A DNA stretch of 64,000 bases from Closterium sp. NIES-65 (Eukaryota; Streptophyta; Zygnematophyceae; Desmidiales; Closteriaceae), in assembly GCA_948144175.1 (NCBI GenBank), contig CANXME010002009.1:310001-374000 (forward strand), in the 5' to 3' direction. The notes beneath the pieces are model-generated. The model did no database searches and was not told the DNA's origin. It saw only the letters and a program-made list of their open reading frames with translations. The position numbers were made by a program, and so were the translations under genes. This document shows, in pieces, positions 41,349-53,369 of the stretch; the stretch's first letter is position 1; each line of letters starts with the position of its first letter.

Positions 41349-44290
41349 TCACCCGCTGAGCCCGTCCAGAGTGACGGGCACAACAACTTCCTCGTTCCCT
41401 CTCAGCAGCTGTACATCAACCTGCGCAGACACAAGTGCCAGTAGCTCATGTCAGTCACAAATTCATTGCCAGGAGGAGCAAAAGCCTAGGCATAAGTACA
41501 AGTGCTTCACACGCATCCACACATCCAGTCACCACAAGTAAATGCTCAGAAGGTAGTGACATGAGCACACTCACGGTCTGGCCAACTTGGCACTTATCCA
41601 GGATCTTGTAGAGGTCCGAGCCGGAATAGATGGGCTTGCCATCAATGGCCGTGATGATGTCCCCCAGCATTAGCCGCCCAAAGCTGTCTCGTGACGTTGG
41701 GCGCAGGCCCTGAGCACAACGTGCACGAGAGGAGTCACTGAGAGGGCTAAATGGCTGCAGTTGCAGCAAGGGATTGACCAATGACCCTGGTGAGCCTGAA
41801 TGCCAGTGTCAAGCTCTGCGCTGGATTCAACTGAGCTGCGTGAATACAAGTCGAAGAACAAAAGAGCTTCTCTGCTAGCGATGTGTTTGGGCAAAACGAT
41901 GCATGGGCTCACAGCCTTGGCAGCAGCGCCGTTGGGGTTGACTTCCAGCACGAGCACCCCCGAGATGCCGAGCTGATCCACCAGCTGCTCCGGTGCAAAG
42001 GCCAGGTTGAGCGCCGGCCGTGTCACCTGCCCGTACTCTATGATCTGCTCCACGATGCCACTCACCTGCCATGCACATGCCATGAAAGAGTCAGTATGAT
42101 GAGTGATATTCCAAGCACGTGTCATGAGTAGTGAGAGGATTGCGCTGAACATGGGCTGTTTGGCGTGAAACAGAATCGGCTTCTGACCCAAGCATGGGGA
42201 AGATGGGACCTGAGAGGCGGGTGAGATGGAGTGCGGGAAATCTACCTTCGAAAATTTCGTGTCGTAACGCTCAGGAATACTTACTGTGTCTACAGGGATA
42301 GCGAATCCAACGCCTGAGGATGCGCCAGATGGCGAATAAATAGCGGTGTTGATGCCGATGAGGGTGCCGCTGGAGTCGAGGAGAGGCCCTCCGCTGTTGC
42401 CAGGGTTGATGGCAGCATCAGTCTGAATCACGTCCTGAATGGGCCGTCGCGTTACTGATGTTATTTCGCGCTGCAATCCACTGAGAAAAAAGTGGTGGGC
42501 CGTGGGAGAAGACGTTTACGATTGCATGGTTGTAACGAGGGTGTATAGCCAGAGGATATGCAGATGGATGAGGAAGTGAGAGTGAAAGGAAACAGGAAGA
42601 CGAGTGGAAAAGGATGTACCTGATGACTCCTGTTGTGAGTGTGTGGTCCAGTCCGAACTAAGGCATGACAAAAGCACAAAAGAAAAGGGAAAGGAGAGTA
42701 GGGAGACAAAATATGTTCATTAGGGAAATACAGTGTGCAGATCAAGGGGAGAAGCCACATTGAGAGAATATGGCAGGCGGACAGAGTAGAGGGAGGAACA
42801 AAGATGCGAAGAAGGATGGAAGATGGGTTCAACTTCTAGAGGGGTAGGCAACAAGTTGACGGATGGAGCAGAACTCACGGGGTTGCCGATGGCGAAGACC
42901 TTCTGGCCGACCAGCAGGTCCGAGGAGGAGCCTACTGGCAGCGGTCTTAGCTTCTCAGGGGGCGCATCAATGTGCAGCACTGCCACGTCCTTGTTGGGAT
43001 CCGCTCCCACCACTGTCGCCTCGTACACTGACTGGTCCGATAAGGTCACTCTGTTAGGGACGATGTTGGGAGCGGAGAAAGAGGAACGATAAGAATAGTG
43101 CTCTTGTGGAGGTCTTTCTGTCACTATCCATTGCCCCATTCTAGCTTGGATGTGCAACAATTGTCAATTCAGTTCATACGCATCTGCATGAATAACTTCC
43201 GTCCTCAGACCATACCTGAGGTCAGTGGCGCGCCTGATGACGTGGAAGTTGGTAACCACATGGCCTTCCGTGTCCCATAAGAAGCCTGACCCTGTCCCCT
43301 GAGGCACCTGCATCACATCCAGTGTGAACGCGTCCTTCCTGCAACGACAGTCGCATGCATACAATGACACACACACATTTTCCCATGCACAGTCAGTCAC
43401 ACGCACATGCTCACATCACACTCACATAGAGATGGTCATGTACAGACCAACACATACAAGCACGCGAGCATGAATGCATTAGAACAGAACGTGCATGCAT
43501 AATCATTGAGATATGGACACGGATATGTATTTGGTGAGAACCATCTCAGTTCGCGTGCACAAGTTCAGTGATACAAGTTCAAATTGCCATGCGATGCCAA
43601 TTCCTGACCTATGTTTCATTGTGAGTTCTCCAGACTCCTTACATCCTCGTCGATCGAGCGGGCACGCACGTACCTAGTGGCGAGGTTCGTTATGTACACG
43701 ACGGACGCGGTGTTGTCATTGAACAGCTTCACAGTCGCCAGCTCATCCGCCATAAGCTTACGTGGCGGTGCCACCACCGCACCAGCGTATGCCGGCATGG
43801 CAGATGACAGGACTGTAGCAGTAATCGCGACAGACGCTGCAAGCCGTCCGAATTGGTCGCATGCTTCGCGAATACTATGCGACGGGTTTGCGAACAGCTT
43901 TGAAAAGGATTCTCCTAAGCGACGCTTCATCAAGTCCAATGACTCCTTCAGCTCTTGACCTGGTGGTGCTCTAGAAGGAACATCACGCGCTAAGGACCCA
44001 CTCCTCTCGTGGTGTGCAGGTTCATTTTGACCCGCCGAGGCAGCTGTGACTAGAGCCCTTCTGTGAGAGGCTACTGAGACGACACGAGGACGGCACGGCC
44101 CTGGACGGAGGAAAGAGGAGGCAAATCCATGGCTTCGTAAGCTTGCAATAAATGCTATATTATTAGCCTTGACGAAATGCGTGGATCGAGGTGCGACATC
44201 GGTAAGTGGTCCGCTTCTGGCGGAAAAGATAGGATGCGATGCTCCCGGCGATGAGTGCACACGAAGCGAGTGCACAGGCTGAAGAGCCAT
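41349..44290 (-). CDS. DEG1: DEG1 thylakoid-lumen serine protease (501 residues)
   Basis: Eight phase-consistent exons: 44290-43674, 43338-43216, 43050-42879, 42657-42620, 42480-42285, 42065-41913, 41709-41575 and 41420-41349. DegP/HtrA-family ATP-independent endopeptidase involved in photosystem II repair and lumen protein quality control. A Ser/Arg-rich chloroplast transit region is followed by a thylakoid-type signal ([21 protein letters not shown] in two parts: [11 protein letters not shown] and [10 protein letters not shown]). The trypsin-like triad is intact: His238 (VVTNFHVIR), Asp268 (NKDVAVL), Ser346 ([10 protein letters not shown]). One PDZ domain ([32 protein letters not shown]) closes the protein, with the DEG1-like tail [12 protein letters not shown]. 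It is divergently arranged with the Kir gene, start codons 563 bp apart. I know of no unusual feature in the protein itself; the oddity is the decayed duplicate of the last exon downstream. Confidence 0.95.
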
Positions 44291-44853
44291 AGCTACCTAA
44301 GTACTAGCTGCAACTCTTCGACGGGAAACACAGCTGAAATGGAGAGAGATAGTCGGAATGTGAATGAAATGGAAATTTGGAAAATTTGGAATAATGAACT
44401 GGGTTGTGCGACTGATTTCCCTACTAGGCTCGGCTTACAGGAAGGCCTCCTTGACACGGCAATCCCAAAGAAGGCTAGGTTCGGCGCACAACCAAATTGT
44501 AGGCTCCAGGGATTGCCGAGGCAAAATGAGGGGGAATTGTGGACAGCTGGCACATCCACCGCAAGCATTTCGAAGTCCACGTCACTCCCTCATGTTCCCT
44601 CATTCGCTGTCCCCATTCAGTGTGTCACTCTAAGCCAGCAGTTTACAAGGTATAAGGCAGCAGCCACCTGTCATCAAGCTGCTCCACCACACAACTAGCG
44701 ACTTCCTGATCACGTGATTCATTTTTCCAAGCACGTGGGTATTTGAAGCACTTCTCTGGTAGAACCATCAGTTTCCAAGGCTCTTCCTGGAATACCACCC
44801 TTGCTAGTCACTCCTAAAGAGGTCTTATTACATCGGCTCGTCGCTTCGATCCG
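44291..44853. promoter_or_regulatory. Shared 563-bp intergenic region of DEG1 and the Kir gene
   Basis: The two genes point away from each other from this interval, so both 5' untranslated regions and core promoters should lie here. CACGTG-type cores occur near 44712 and 44731 (TCACGTGAT, GCACGTGGG). Binding by bZIP or bHLH factors is only a guess from the G-box-like core. Confidence 0.45.
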
Positions 44854-45851
44854 ATGCCAAAGCGGCGTGTCGAAGGCGAAATAGCGGTTTCGTACGATCC
44901 TGGACCAAGCAGCTCCGGCAGTAGGAGCCCTGTCGACAGTCCGCAGTCTGCGTGTAGCAGCGGTAGTCGGAGCAATCTACGACGCGATAACAGCTGGAAT
45001 GACAGGGAACCGCTGCTTCCGGTTCACACAAAGCAGGCGACGAACCAGCAAAGGACTCCTTATGGATCGTTCTTGCGGAAGCGTGGGTCGCAAGGCGACA
45101 TGGAGCAGAAACCAGCCAAGCTGCCGTTGGTCGATACATCGTGAGTCAATAGTTCCTTCAATCTGCTCTCTATGAGGCAGGCACTTGGCTTCGCGCTCTC
45201 ACTCTCTAGACCACCTCACAATCCTCTTGTTGCTCTGACGGCATCCTTGGCTTTGTGCGTACAGGGGTACTTTGAATGTGGAACGGCGTGGAGTTCCCAA
45301 GCTGACAGCGTATTGGAGTGATCTATTTCACACGCTGATCAACGTACGGAAGTTCTCATGCTGCGGTTATCCCAGTCCCTCGCTGCTGATTGTTGCATGT
45401 TCCTGATTTTGCTGGATCAGCTGGATCACACTGTGTAGTAGATGCATCATGCACTCCAAAATTCACTGAACCGTTACTCTTTCATCTGACGTGTGACGGC
45501 TGTCATCGTATCTGTTCTTTGCAGATTCCTAACGTCCGCTTCTACCCGTTACTTCTGCTTGGCTACTCGCTGCTATTTGGAGGGTTTGCTGTCCCCTATT
45601 ACTATCAGGTGGGCATCAGCTCTCGGACCTGTCCATTTACATTACATCACGAGATTTTATTTCTCTCTTGCATTAATGTATAGCTTGTAGTGCCCAGGTT
45701 CCATTGAAGTAGCAGCATTGTTGATTCTATTTTCATGGATGTGTGGAATGTGCATATCTTTGACCAGTCTGTGCAGTATAACTGCATCCCGGGGGTTAAG
45801 AATTACTGGCATGCTTTATGGTTCAGGTAAGACAATAACTGCTGGCAATGC

Positions 45852-45938
<87 letters not shown>

Positions 45939-48900
45939 CGAGTGACTGACATCCTCTTTGTTCTTGTCTGTGGACCTGTTGTGGCAATATTTTGTACACC
46001 TTAAACACAATCTGTGTTGTGAAATCAATCAGTGTTCAGTCCGCCATGACCATTGGTAAGCAGTGTTGTGTCACTTGCTTCCCATTTTCAACATGGTGTT
46101 ATCTTTTGCTTGCAGCCTTTGGCAGACCTCACCCACCCCTCCTGTTCTTTTCCTTCCTGCTACGCTGAATTCTTTTTGTGTGCAGGGTTTGGGGGAGATC
46201 TGGTTCCTGATCCTAACTGCTTCACACTGAACCTCCTTATCGCCCTCCAATCACTTGCTGCTTTGATTGTCGCCTATGCCTTGCTGGGGATAGTCTACAC
46301 ACGGTAAGTGGAGAGCAGGAAGCACATGTTTAGTAGAGAGATTGAGTAGGATGTTTCAATCAAGATACAGTTCGATATGCTGACATGCATATCACAGACA
46401 CGCTCACCGCTTGTCAGGCAACAATGATGTGATATGTCTGCTTTGTCATCCGTGCAGGTTTGCCCTTCCCTCCCGTCGAGCTTCATCACTCGTGTTCAGC
46501 CAATGCATGGTGCTCAACGAGGTGATGATGTTTGTTGCTCCTGCTGTTCTAGTGCATCAGAGGCTGCCATGGCTTTCCTTTCCTTGTCTTGACACCCTGC
46601 TGCTACTGTATTTGCTTTGGCTTCAATTTGCGCTATGGCAGGAAGACGGAGTGCCTCGCCTTTCATTCCGGGTTGCTAATGTTCGCAAGCACCAACTCAT
46701 AGAGGTAGGCACCAACTCATAGAGGTAGGCACCAACTCATAGAGGTAGGCACCAACTCATAGAGGTAGGCCCCAACTCATAGAGGTAGGCACCAACTGGA
46801 ACAGCACGATCAGGTTGTTTGGGCTTGCTGACTGCTAACTGTTGATCATCAATCTTGCAGGCACATGCACAGCTGCTGGTGGCAATCAACAATATCATGA
46901 GTGCAGAGAATGAGGCGCTCTTCAAGTTCTCCAATCTTCCGGTCAGTCTCATCTCATCGTAGCTGTGAAGATTCCCGCTGCAGACCCATGTTTCGGTTGA
47001 ATGGCATCATGGGCCTCTTGGTGCGAGACTGCCAGTTTTCATGATTTGTGATAGTAGCACGTTGTGCCTGTCAGTTCAAACGTCCTGCTAAGTCGTCTTC
47101 CACCCTTCCCCGTGTCCTTGCGTCGCAGATCCTAGGAGGGGGCTTCGTTTTTCTTGCTCTCCCCTGCATCATCACTCATGCAATCACGAAGCACAGCCCA
47201 CTCCATGGCATGTCCCTTGCTGTAAGTCCCGTATCCCATCTCATTTCGCATCCCACCTCAGTAAGTCTTTGCTGCTGCTACATCCTATGTTCGCCCTTTC
47301 TGCTTGCCTGTGGTCCACATGAATTTGGAGCATGTTGTCCAAGAATGCCTTTAACTGTCACTTTTATTCCAACAACTCTCTTTCACTCCCAAAAGTCCCA
47401 TCCCGCATCTTCTGTTCCACATGGATGTGATTGTAGATGATGGAACGCGCTGACATTGAGTTCCTTGTGCTTATAGAGGGCGTAGATGCTCCAACATCAG
47501 CCAAGCTGCAAGGTGCTTATGACCCACTGTGTAGTACCTCGTGCTAAGATGTTTTGCAAATGCGTCTGAATAGCTTTATTGTCTTCTTCCGACAGCTGCT
47601 GTCTTCACACCCCGAAGCACTTTTCTGGTTGCCCAGTTAAGTTAACTACCGCACTGTGTCCTTGCTGTTCCTCCCATGTGCACCTGTGACTTCAGCCCGA
47701 CATTCCTACTCGCCTTGTGACATCAAGTTCAACCACCGCTTCTCGTGAGCTGGGAGCACTTACCTCTTCATTACGGCCACACACTTTCTTCATCACTCTT
47801 TCTTGATTTATTAAATGTCTTTTGTAGTTCCTGTGAAATTGCTGAGGGTTTGTTTCTTTGCTTGCTCATCCTTTTTATGTACCCATCTGGTTCGTTCATT
47901 GTGGCAGCACCATGGTCAGGCGGTCACCAAGTGGAATCCGATGCGTGGTGAGTTGCCATATCTGTTGTTCCATCCTTTCTGAGCCCAATCTCCTGTTTGT
48001 CCTTTCTGTCTATCCGCCAAGCATCTACACTCCCGCTCGTTTGTTCGCTCCACACACGCTCGCACACATGTGCACGAAGTATTTTCTGGTCCTTCTTGCT
48101 GCTTGCAACATTTCAGTTGTTGTCCATTCCACCTAATCAACACTCGTGTCCCCCACTGCTTGTGCAGGACTTCACCAAGTTTCACGACGTCCAGCCTGTC
48201 CCAGCTACTCTTCGCCGCCCCCACTTCCTCCCCCACGCTCCCTCCTGGGAAAATCTCCGCAACCTCTCCTCCCTCTCCTCTCTCCCCGGCGTTCTCCGCC
48301 ACCCCACTGCTGTCTCAACCGACAAATCAGGTGCCATTATGGGCCGAAGGGATGCCCCTCACCCCTTCCCAGGCCCTGCTGACTCTGCTTCTGCCTCTCA
48401 AGCTTCACTGGCTTATCCACCCGTGATTTCCGCTGCTGGTGGTGGTAGTGGTGGTGACCCTGCTCCTGTTGCAGCTGACACGATTCGAAAGAACTCAAGC
48501 TTCATGAACATCCTTTCTCTTGGATTTGGGCCTGGGTCAGGCTGGGGAGGTGGGGTATGGGGGAGTGGAGTGTGGGGTGGTGGAGTGTTGTGGAGCGGAG
48601 GAGCAGGCGCAGGAACAGATGAAGGGTCAAGAGGAACAGTAGCAGCAGGGAGAGGGAGTTTACCAGCCGCTGGGAACACGGCTAATGATGTGGTCCGTGG
48701 AGGCAGTGTGTATGCAAGCACATCTGGTGTTGCTGCTGAAGACTGGGGAAGAGTCCGTGAATGCAGAGCTGCAAGTGACTCTGCAGCTGTTGGGGAAGGA
48801 GCAGGAGGAGGGCTAAGGGGTGGGCAGGGTCACAATGGCGGGGCGATGTTCTTGCCTCTGGCCGGCATGGAGCATGAACTGTCCATGGCCTCTCTCCCTC

Positions 48901-50077
48901 CAGTTATTGAAGGCAGCTCCGGCAGCAGCAGCCCATCCAGTGTGCCTCCAGCTGTTATTTCAAACTCAGGTGTTTTCAACAGATCAGGTGTGTGGAATGC
49001 TGCTCATGTAGGGACATGGTCCATGGAAGCAACAGCAGAGGCTGCAGTGAGTGGAGCTGTGGTTTTAGCTCCTGTAGCAGTCGCAGCCACATCAACAGCA
49101 GTCATAGCAGGAGGTGGAGATGCAGCAGTCACGGTAGGAACAGCTGCAGGATCAGCGTCACAAGCTCCTGCGTTTGAAGGGAGGAAGCAGATGAGGCGTA
49201 TGGTTAGACGGGGGAGCGCAGAGAGATGGGACCGGATTGGTGGTGGGATGACAACGGAACAAGGGCGACTTAGCAGGTGTGTATCATTTGAGGTATCACC
49301 TGTCGCTGAATTGATTGGTGAGGGAGGGGCACAGCGAGGGGCTGAGCTGACAGCAGGGAGGGAATGTGCGAGTCCAACTGCAGCAGTGCTGGATGGGGGG
49401 GGGTCTACAAGGCATGAAGCCTGCAAGGAATTTACTCAAACTGCAGACAGGCAAGAAATGGAGGAAATGGGTGTTGAAATTCCCAACAAGAAGGGGCGGA
49501 GGGAGCAGAGGGATTCAGGTGGAAGGAGGCATGGGAGGGCCTTCAATGAACCACCCATTCCTGTTCCCAGCAGCAAACGAAACAGTGCCTCTAGCAGCAG
49601 CAGCATGAGAGGAGGCATTAGAATTGGTGGCAGGAGGAGCAGTGGTGCAAGCAAGCAGGAGAAAAGTTCCAGTGCCTCAGGCCTGCCAGGCTGCTGGACA
49701 GATCAAAGTCCGCTGCTGCTGATGAACTCCTTCAGTGTGCGATCGGCATCACACATGCTGGAAATGGATGCACGCCACAGGGTGAGTGCATGCTTCATTG
49801 CCAATTAGCTGGCAAAGGACACTGTTGTGCTCAACTGAAATGCGGTCGTCAGCTTTTGATTCATTTAGCGTCTCCTATTTCTCTGGTCCTCGCTTGTCAG
49901 ATTGCTGTGGCAGAGAAGAGGGAGCAGCAGTGGCGATCACTTGTTGTGGACCTTGCCATCAAGGTGCAGAGCAGCAAAGCACTCCATGCGCCTGATGTTG
50001 ATTGTCATCTACTCCTCAATAGAGCCAAGGAGTTTCTAGAAAAAGCCGCTGAAGAAGATGAAGTTTCTTCTGACTAG
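44854..50077 (+). CDS. Inward-rectifier (Kir/KirBac-type) potassium channel with long C-terminal extension (1005 residues)
   Basis: Fourteen phase-consistent exons: 44854-45140, 45265-45343, 45525-45608, 45777-45826, 46033-46055, 46186-46303, 46458-46704, 46861-46941, 47129-47221, 47437-47512, 47696-47744, 47908-47947, 48168-49781 and 49901-50077. The slide helix (YWSDLFHTLIN), M1 (about 128-147), pore helix (NYWHALWFSVQSAM), filter Thr173-Ile-Gly-Phe-Gly177 and M2 (FTLNLLIALQSLAALIVAY) are followed by the Kir cytoplasmic fold: LSFRVANVRKHQLIEA, HSPLHGMS, FLVLIEGVDAPTSAKLQARHSY, FNHRFSTM, CVDFTKFHDV. A 46-residue insertion with a hydrophobic core (LDTLLLLYLLWLQFALW) splits the first cytoplasmic strands. 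A roughly 590-residue low-complexity tail ends in a helical segment (KREQQWRSLVVDLAIK). It should form a tetrameric K+ channel; membrane location and gating ligand are unknown. Confidence 0.9.
45853..45938. repeat. 86-bp poly-T run in a Kir intron
   Basis: An uninterrupted T run follows GCTGGCAATGCG within intron 4 of the Kir gene, shortly after the exon 4 donor. It could be the tail of a minus-strand retroposon or slippage; no element body was recognised beside it. The length may be assembly-dependent. Confidence 0.9.
46691..46790 (+). repeat. 20-bp repeat, five units, spanning the Kir exon 7 donor
   Basis: Five units of ACCAACTCATAGAGGTAGGC start at 46691, 46711, 46731, 46751 and 46771 (the fifth has one change). 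Each reproduces the exon end (CAACTCATAGAG, encoding QLIE) plus the GTAGGC donor. The first donor (after 46704) gives the family-consistent protein. Confidence 0.93.
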
Positions 50078-50415
50078 GCAATGATACTGCAGCGTCATGG
50101 GCTGGAAAATGGAAATGTGGATCTGTATTGCTATTGGCCTGTATGCATAGTGTAAATAGTTCTATTTTCCATGTGCATATCCTTGATCGAGAAGGTAGCA
50201 GAACGATGCATTGATTCGGCCCTATGCTTACCGGATCGACGCAATGTCGAAGCACTTCGTCTTTCAAGGTCCAGTCACCAATGCGATTTGGTTGCCTGTA
50301 TTTGCAGTCTTCCCGTCCAGGCTCTCTTGTTAGATCCTCTGCTGGTCACCCTTACTTACAAAATCTGTGTGCATCCTGCACTTCTAGCAGTATAGCATCC
50401 CTCATCTCTTGCAGT
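50078..50415. other. Spacer between the Kir and aminotransferase genes
   Basis: Holds the Kir 3' untranslated region and the promoter or leader of the next gene. No motif was identified. Confidence 0.5.
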
Positions 50416-52423
50416 ATGGCGTCCTTCACCTCTAGCGCTTTATCCGCACCCGCCCGTTTGCTTGGAGTGGATAGTTCTCCCAATGTGTCGTCGACATCTC
50501 TTTCGTCTGCACGCAGATCCAATCGCGTGTCCGTTTCGCTTGAGGTTCTGTGCTGCTCCTTCAACCCTCGGCTTAAGGAATTGCCACGTTCTAAGCCCTT
50601 GAAACCCTGCAGGAGCAGTTGCGTTGCGCCTGCCACAATTCTGAGCGAAGTTACGAAGAGCAATGTAGATTCAATTCCCGTCCTTTCGCAAACGGAGGTA
50701 GGTATTTCTCAGCACAATGTCAAATTTCCCTTCTCACGACTTTTCTCACAGTCAAACGCATTTATCAGGTGGCGGAGAGGCTTGCTGGCCACAAGCATCC
50801 TAATCAACGAAACTATCGCGCGTTTTACTCGAGTGTGGTCGGTGGAATCACGACGGATCCAGCAACTATGGTAATTCCTATTGACGATCACATGGCTCAC
50901 AGAGGCCACGCTGTTTTTGACACCGCCATTATTTGCTCAGGGTAAGTTGCGCACATAAAAAGGGTTTTCTGATGTTTGTACCCATGGCCGCCTTCAAGTT
51001 GCAAATTGTGGTCTTTTTTTTTCCACGTGCAGGTACTTATATGAGCTTGATGAGCATGTTGACCGTTTTATAAAGTCAGCTCGTGCGGCAAGAATTGAAC
51101 ACTCATATTCTCGAGAAGAGCTTAAAGCTATTATCATCCAGACTGTCGCTGGTCAGTGACCGCACTCTCACGTTTGCACTTGCCGTATCGTAGGAACAAG
51201 TCCTTATCCAGCGATGCGTCAGGTGCATTTTATGTCCATTCAATACCTGTGCAGTTAGCGGAGTGAGGGACGGCAGTACTCGATACTGGCTCTCAGTTGG
51301 ACCTGGTGGTTTCACTTTATCCACTAAAGAGTAGGCGCATTGCCGTGTGTCTTTGTAGCATTCCAAAGGTTTCCGGTCAGTCAATAATTATTGTCATCCA
51401 TTCTTGCAGGTGTCCAAGAAGTACCTTTTACGTCATGGTCGTTGCGGATAATAAGTTCACAAATCTGGAGGCTCCAGTTGATGGGGTTACAGTGGTCAGT
51501 TACTCTTTTTTGCTCTTACTGCCTTTTCCTTCAGTGGAGATTGGTGTCTGAGCTCGGTGTGCTCGTTTGGTAACTTGCAGGCTACGTCAAGTGTTCCAAT
51601 GAAAGCTCCAATGTTCTCAACTATGAAGAATGTAAATTACATGCCTAATACTCTGGTGAAGATGGAGGCTGAAGAGGTATGGGCTAACTTTTTAGCAGAT
51701 TTTGCCTCATAATGTGGATGGGAACGCTAAGTTAGCCTGTGTGTTTGAAACGTGCAGAGGGGTGTGTTTGAAGGCATTTGGATTGATGAGAATGGCAACG
51801 TTGGAGAAGGTCCCAGCATGAATGTTGCCGTAAGTCTAGGCAACGTCGTCTGGAGAGGGATGACATTGCATGGCTGATAAAATTGTTTTAACGTCCACTG
51901 GTTTGCTCTTCTGCTGGCAGTTTGTTAATGACCAAAACGAGTTTCTTGTTCCTGAGTTCAGCCGGGTGAGTTTGGTTCTGTGCTATTTTTTTTTCTTATC
52001 TGCCCTTCGGCTTTTGGCTGCGGATGCTAATTTTTTGTAATGTGCTGCAGGTATTGGCAGGGTGTACAATGAAGCGAGTTTTGGCACTTGCAGAAGAACT
52101 GTTGGAAGAAGATTCAGTTCCTAGAATAAGCAGGATTTACCACCGGCCAGTTTCAGAGTCTGAAGCACGACAGTGCAAAGAAATGATGCTTGTGGGCAGC
52201 GGGGTGTTGGTGACCCCTGTGATTCGATGGGATGACCAAGTCATTGCAAGCGGTAAGGTTTTAACGAAGTTGTGTTGCGCCAGGGTCATAATGATTACTG
52301 CTGACACTTGTTTCGTTCTTCCACAATTCAGGTTCTCCAGGGGCAATTACCATGGGTTTGCGGAAGCTGCTAGCAGAGGACCTACATGGCGGTTATTCTC
52401 ATATCAAGGTCAACTATGTGTAA
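50416..52423 (+). CDS. DAT1: Plastid class-IV aminotransferase, D-amino-acid aminotransferase type (413 residues)
   Basis: Ten phase-consistent exons: 50416-50697, 50769-50941, 51033-51151, 51255-51330, 51410-51494, 51581-51676, 51758-51829, 51921-51965, 52051-52252 and 52332-52423. PLP-dependent fold-type IV enzyme, closest in my recollection to Arabidopsis At5g57850, which has been assigned D-amino-acid transaminase and aminodeoxychorismate lyase activities. Landmarks: SSVVGGITTDPATMVIPIDDHMAHRGHAVFDT (in two parts, ending HMAHRGHAVFDT), GVRDGSTRYWLSVGPGGF, the PLP lysine Lys261 in TMKNVNYMPN, GIWIDENGNVGEGPSMNVAF and LAGCTMKRVL. About 95 Ser/Arg-rich residues precede the domain and fit a chloroplast transit peptide. 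The start ATG at 50416 is the first in frame, though an upstream one in another exon is possible. Choice between the two activities cannot be made from sequence alone. Confidence 0.92.
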
Positions 52424-53369
52424 TCGTTATCTGCAAGTAGAGTTGAGTGGGACAGGTTCAACCAAGCGGGGTTGAGGGGGACGGGTCAACTATGGGTAAT
52501 CATTATTGCAAGTGCAATAGCCCCTGGTGGTATGGCGATTTTTTCAGGTAACAGATATTGCTGTTTATTGATGTTCGCGCATTGAATGGTATATACATTG
52601 AACCATCCGGCTGAGTGTGCCTCCGTGCCTACTAGCTACAAAGTTTCTAGAAGATCAGGAGATAGTGTGTTGATTTTGATGAGATAGTGTAGCTGGTTTT
52701 GAATCTATAGCTGCTAAATATGTCTAAGTGAAGAGGCTTTCAGCTAAGGTGAGAACCATAAAAAAAGAATTACACTTGTATTTGTCCCAGCCATACTAAT
52801 ACCGGAACAGAAACGAAACCGATTTCTCTCTGAGAGGTGCTGACAGGAAGAGTGGCCACGTGGCGCTGAGTAATTTGCACTCGAAGGCGCTGCCAGACTG
52901 TGCTCCCACGGCAGAGTGTCTGACTACCGTTCCCCTGTTTTGCACGCTCCAGCCTATCACGACACGGATGGGGCAACAAGTCATTTGTCAGGCTCGGACA
53001 TCCCAGAGATTGTCAGGCATCATGAATGTTTGAATTCTTGATGCGTCCTGCCTGTCGTCGTATGGCTTGATGGACTTCATCGCTGTCATGGTGTGTGCCT
53101 CGGACGGAAGTCTGATTCGTCCATATCAGACCCTTTATTTGCCGTTGGACATGCGGAACGACGAAATAACAGCTTACTAAGCTTGACAATATGTCGACCC
53201 AGTGCGTGCAGGTTAATATAGTTGTCCTGAAGTTCGTAATTTGATAAAAATCAGGTGACCTTCCAACAGTCAGAAGAAGCTTATCAACACATACCAGTGA
53301 AGGATATCATTATATCACACCTCTCGTTGTCGCACTTAAAAAAGCAGACCAACAGTACAGTAAGGAGCC
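52424..53369. other. Intergenic region
   Basis: About 950 bp, AT-rich, with no supported gene. A local duplication is visible just after the stop, where TCAACTATG(T/G)GTAATC occurs at about 52410 and 52487. Confidence 0.5.
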
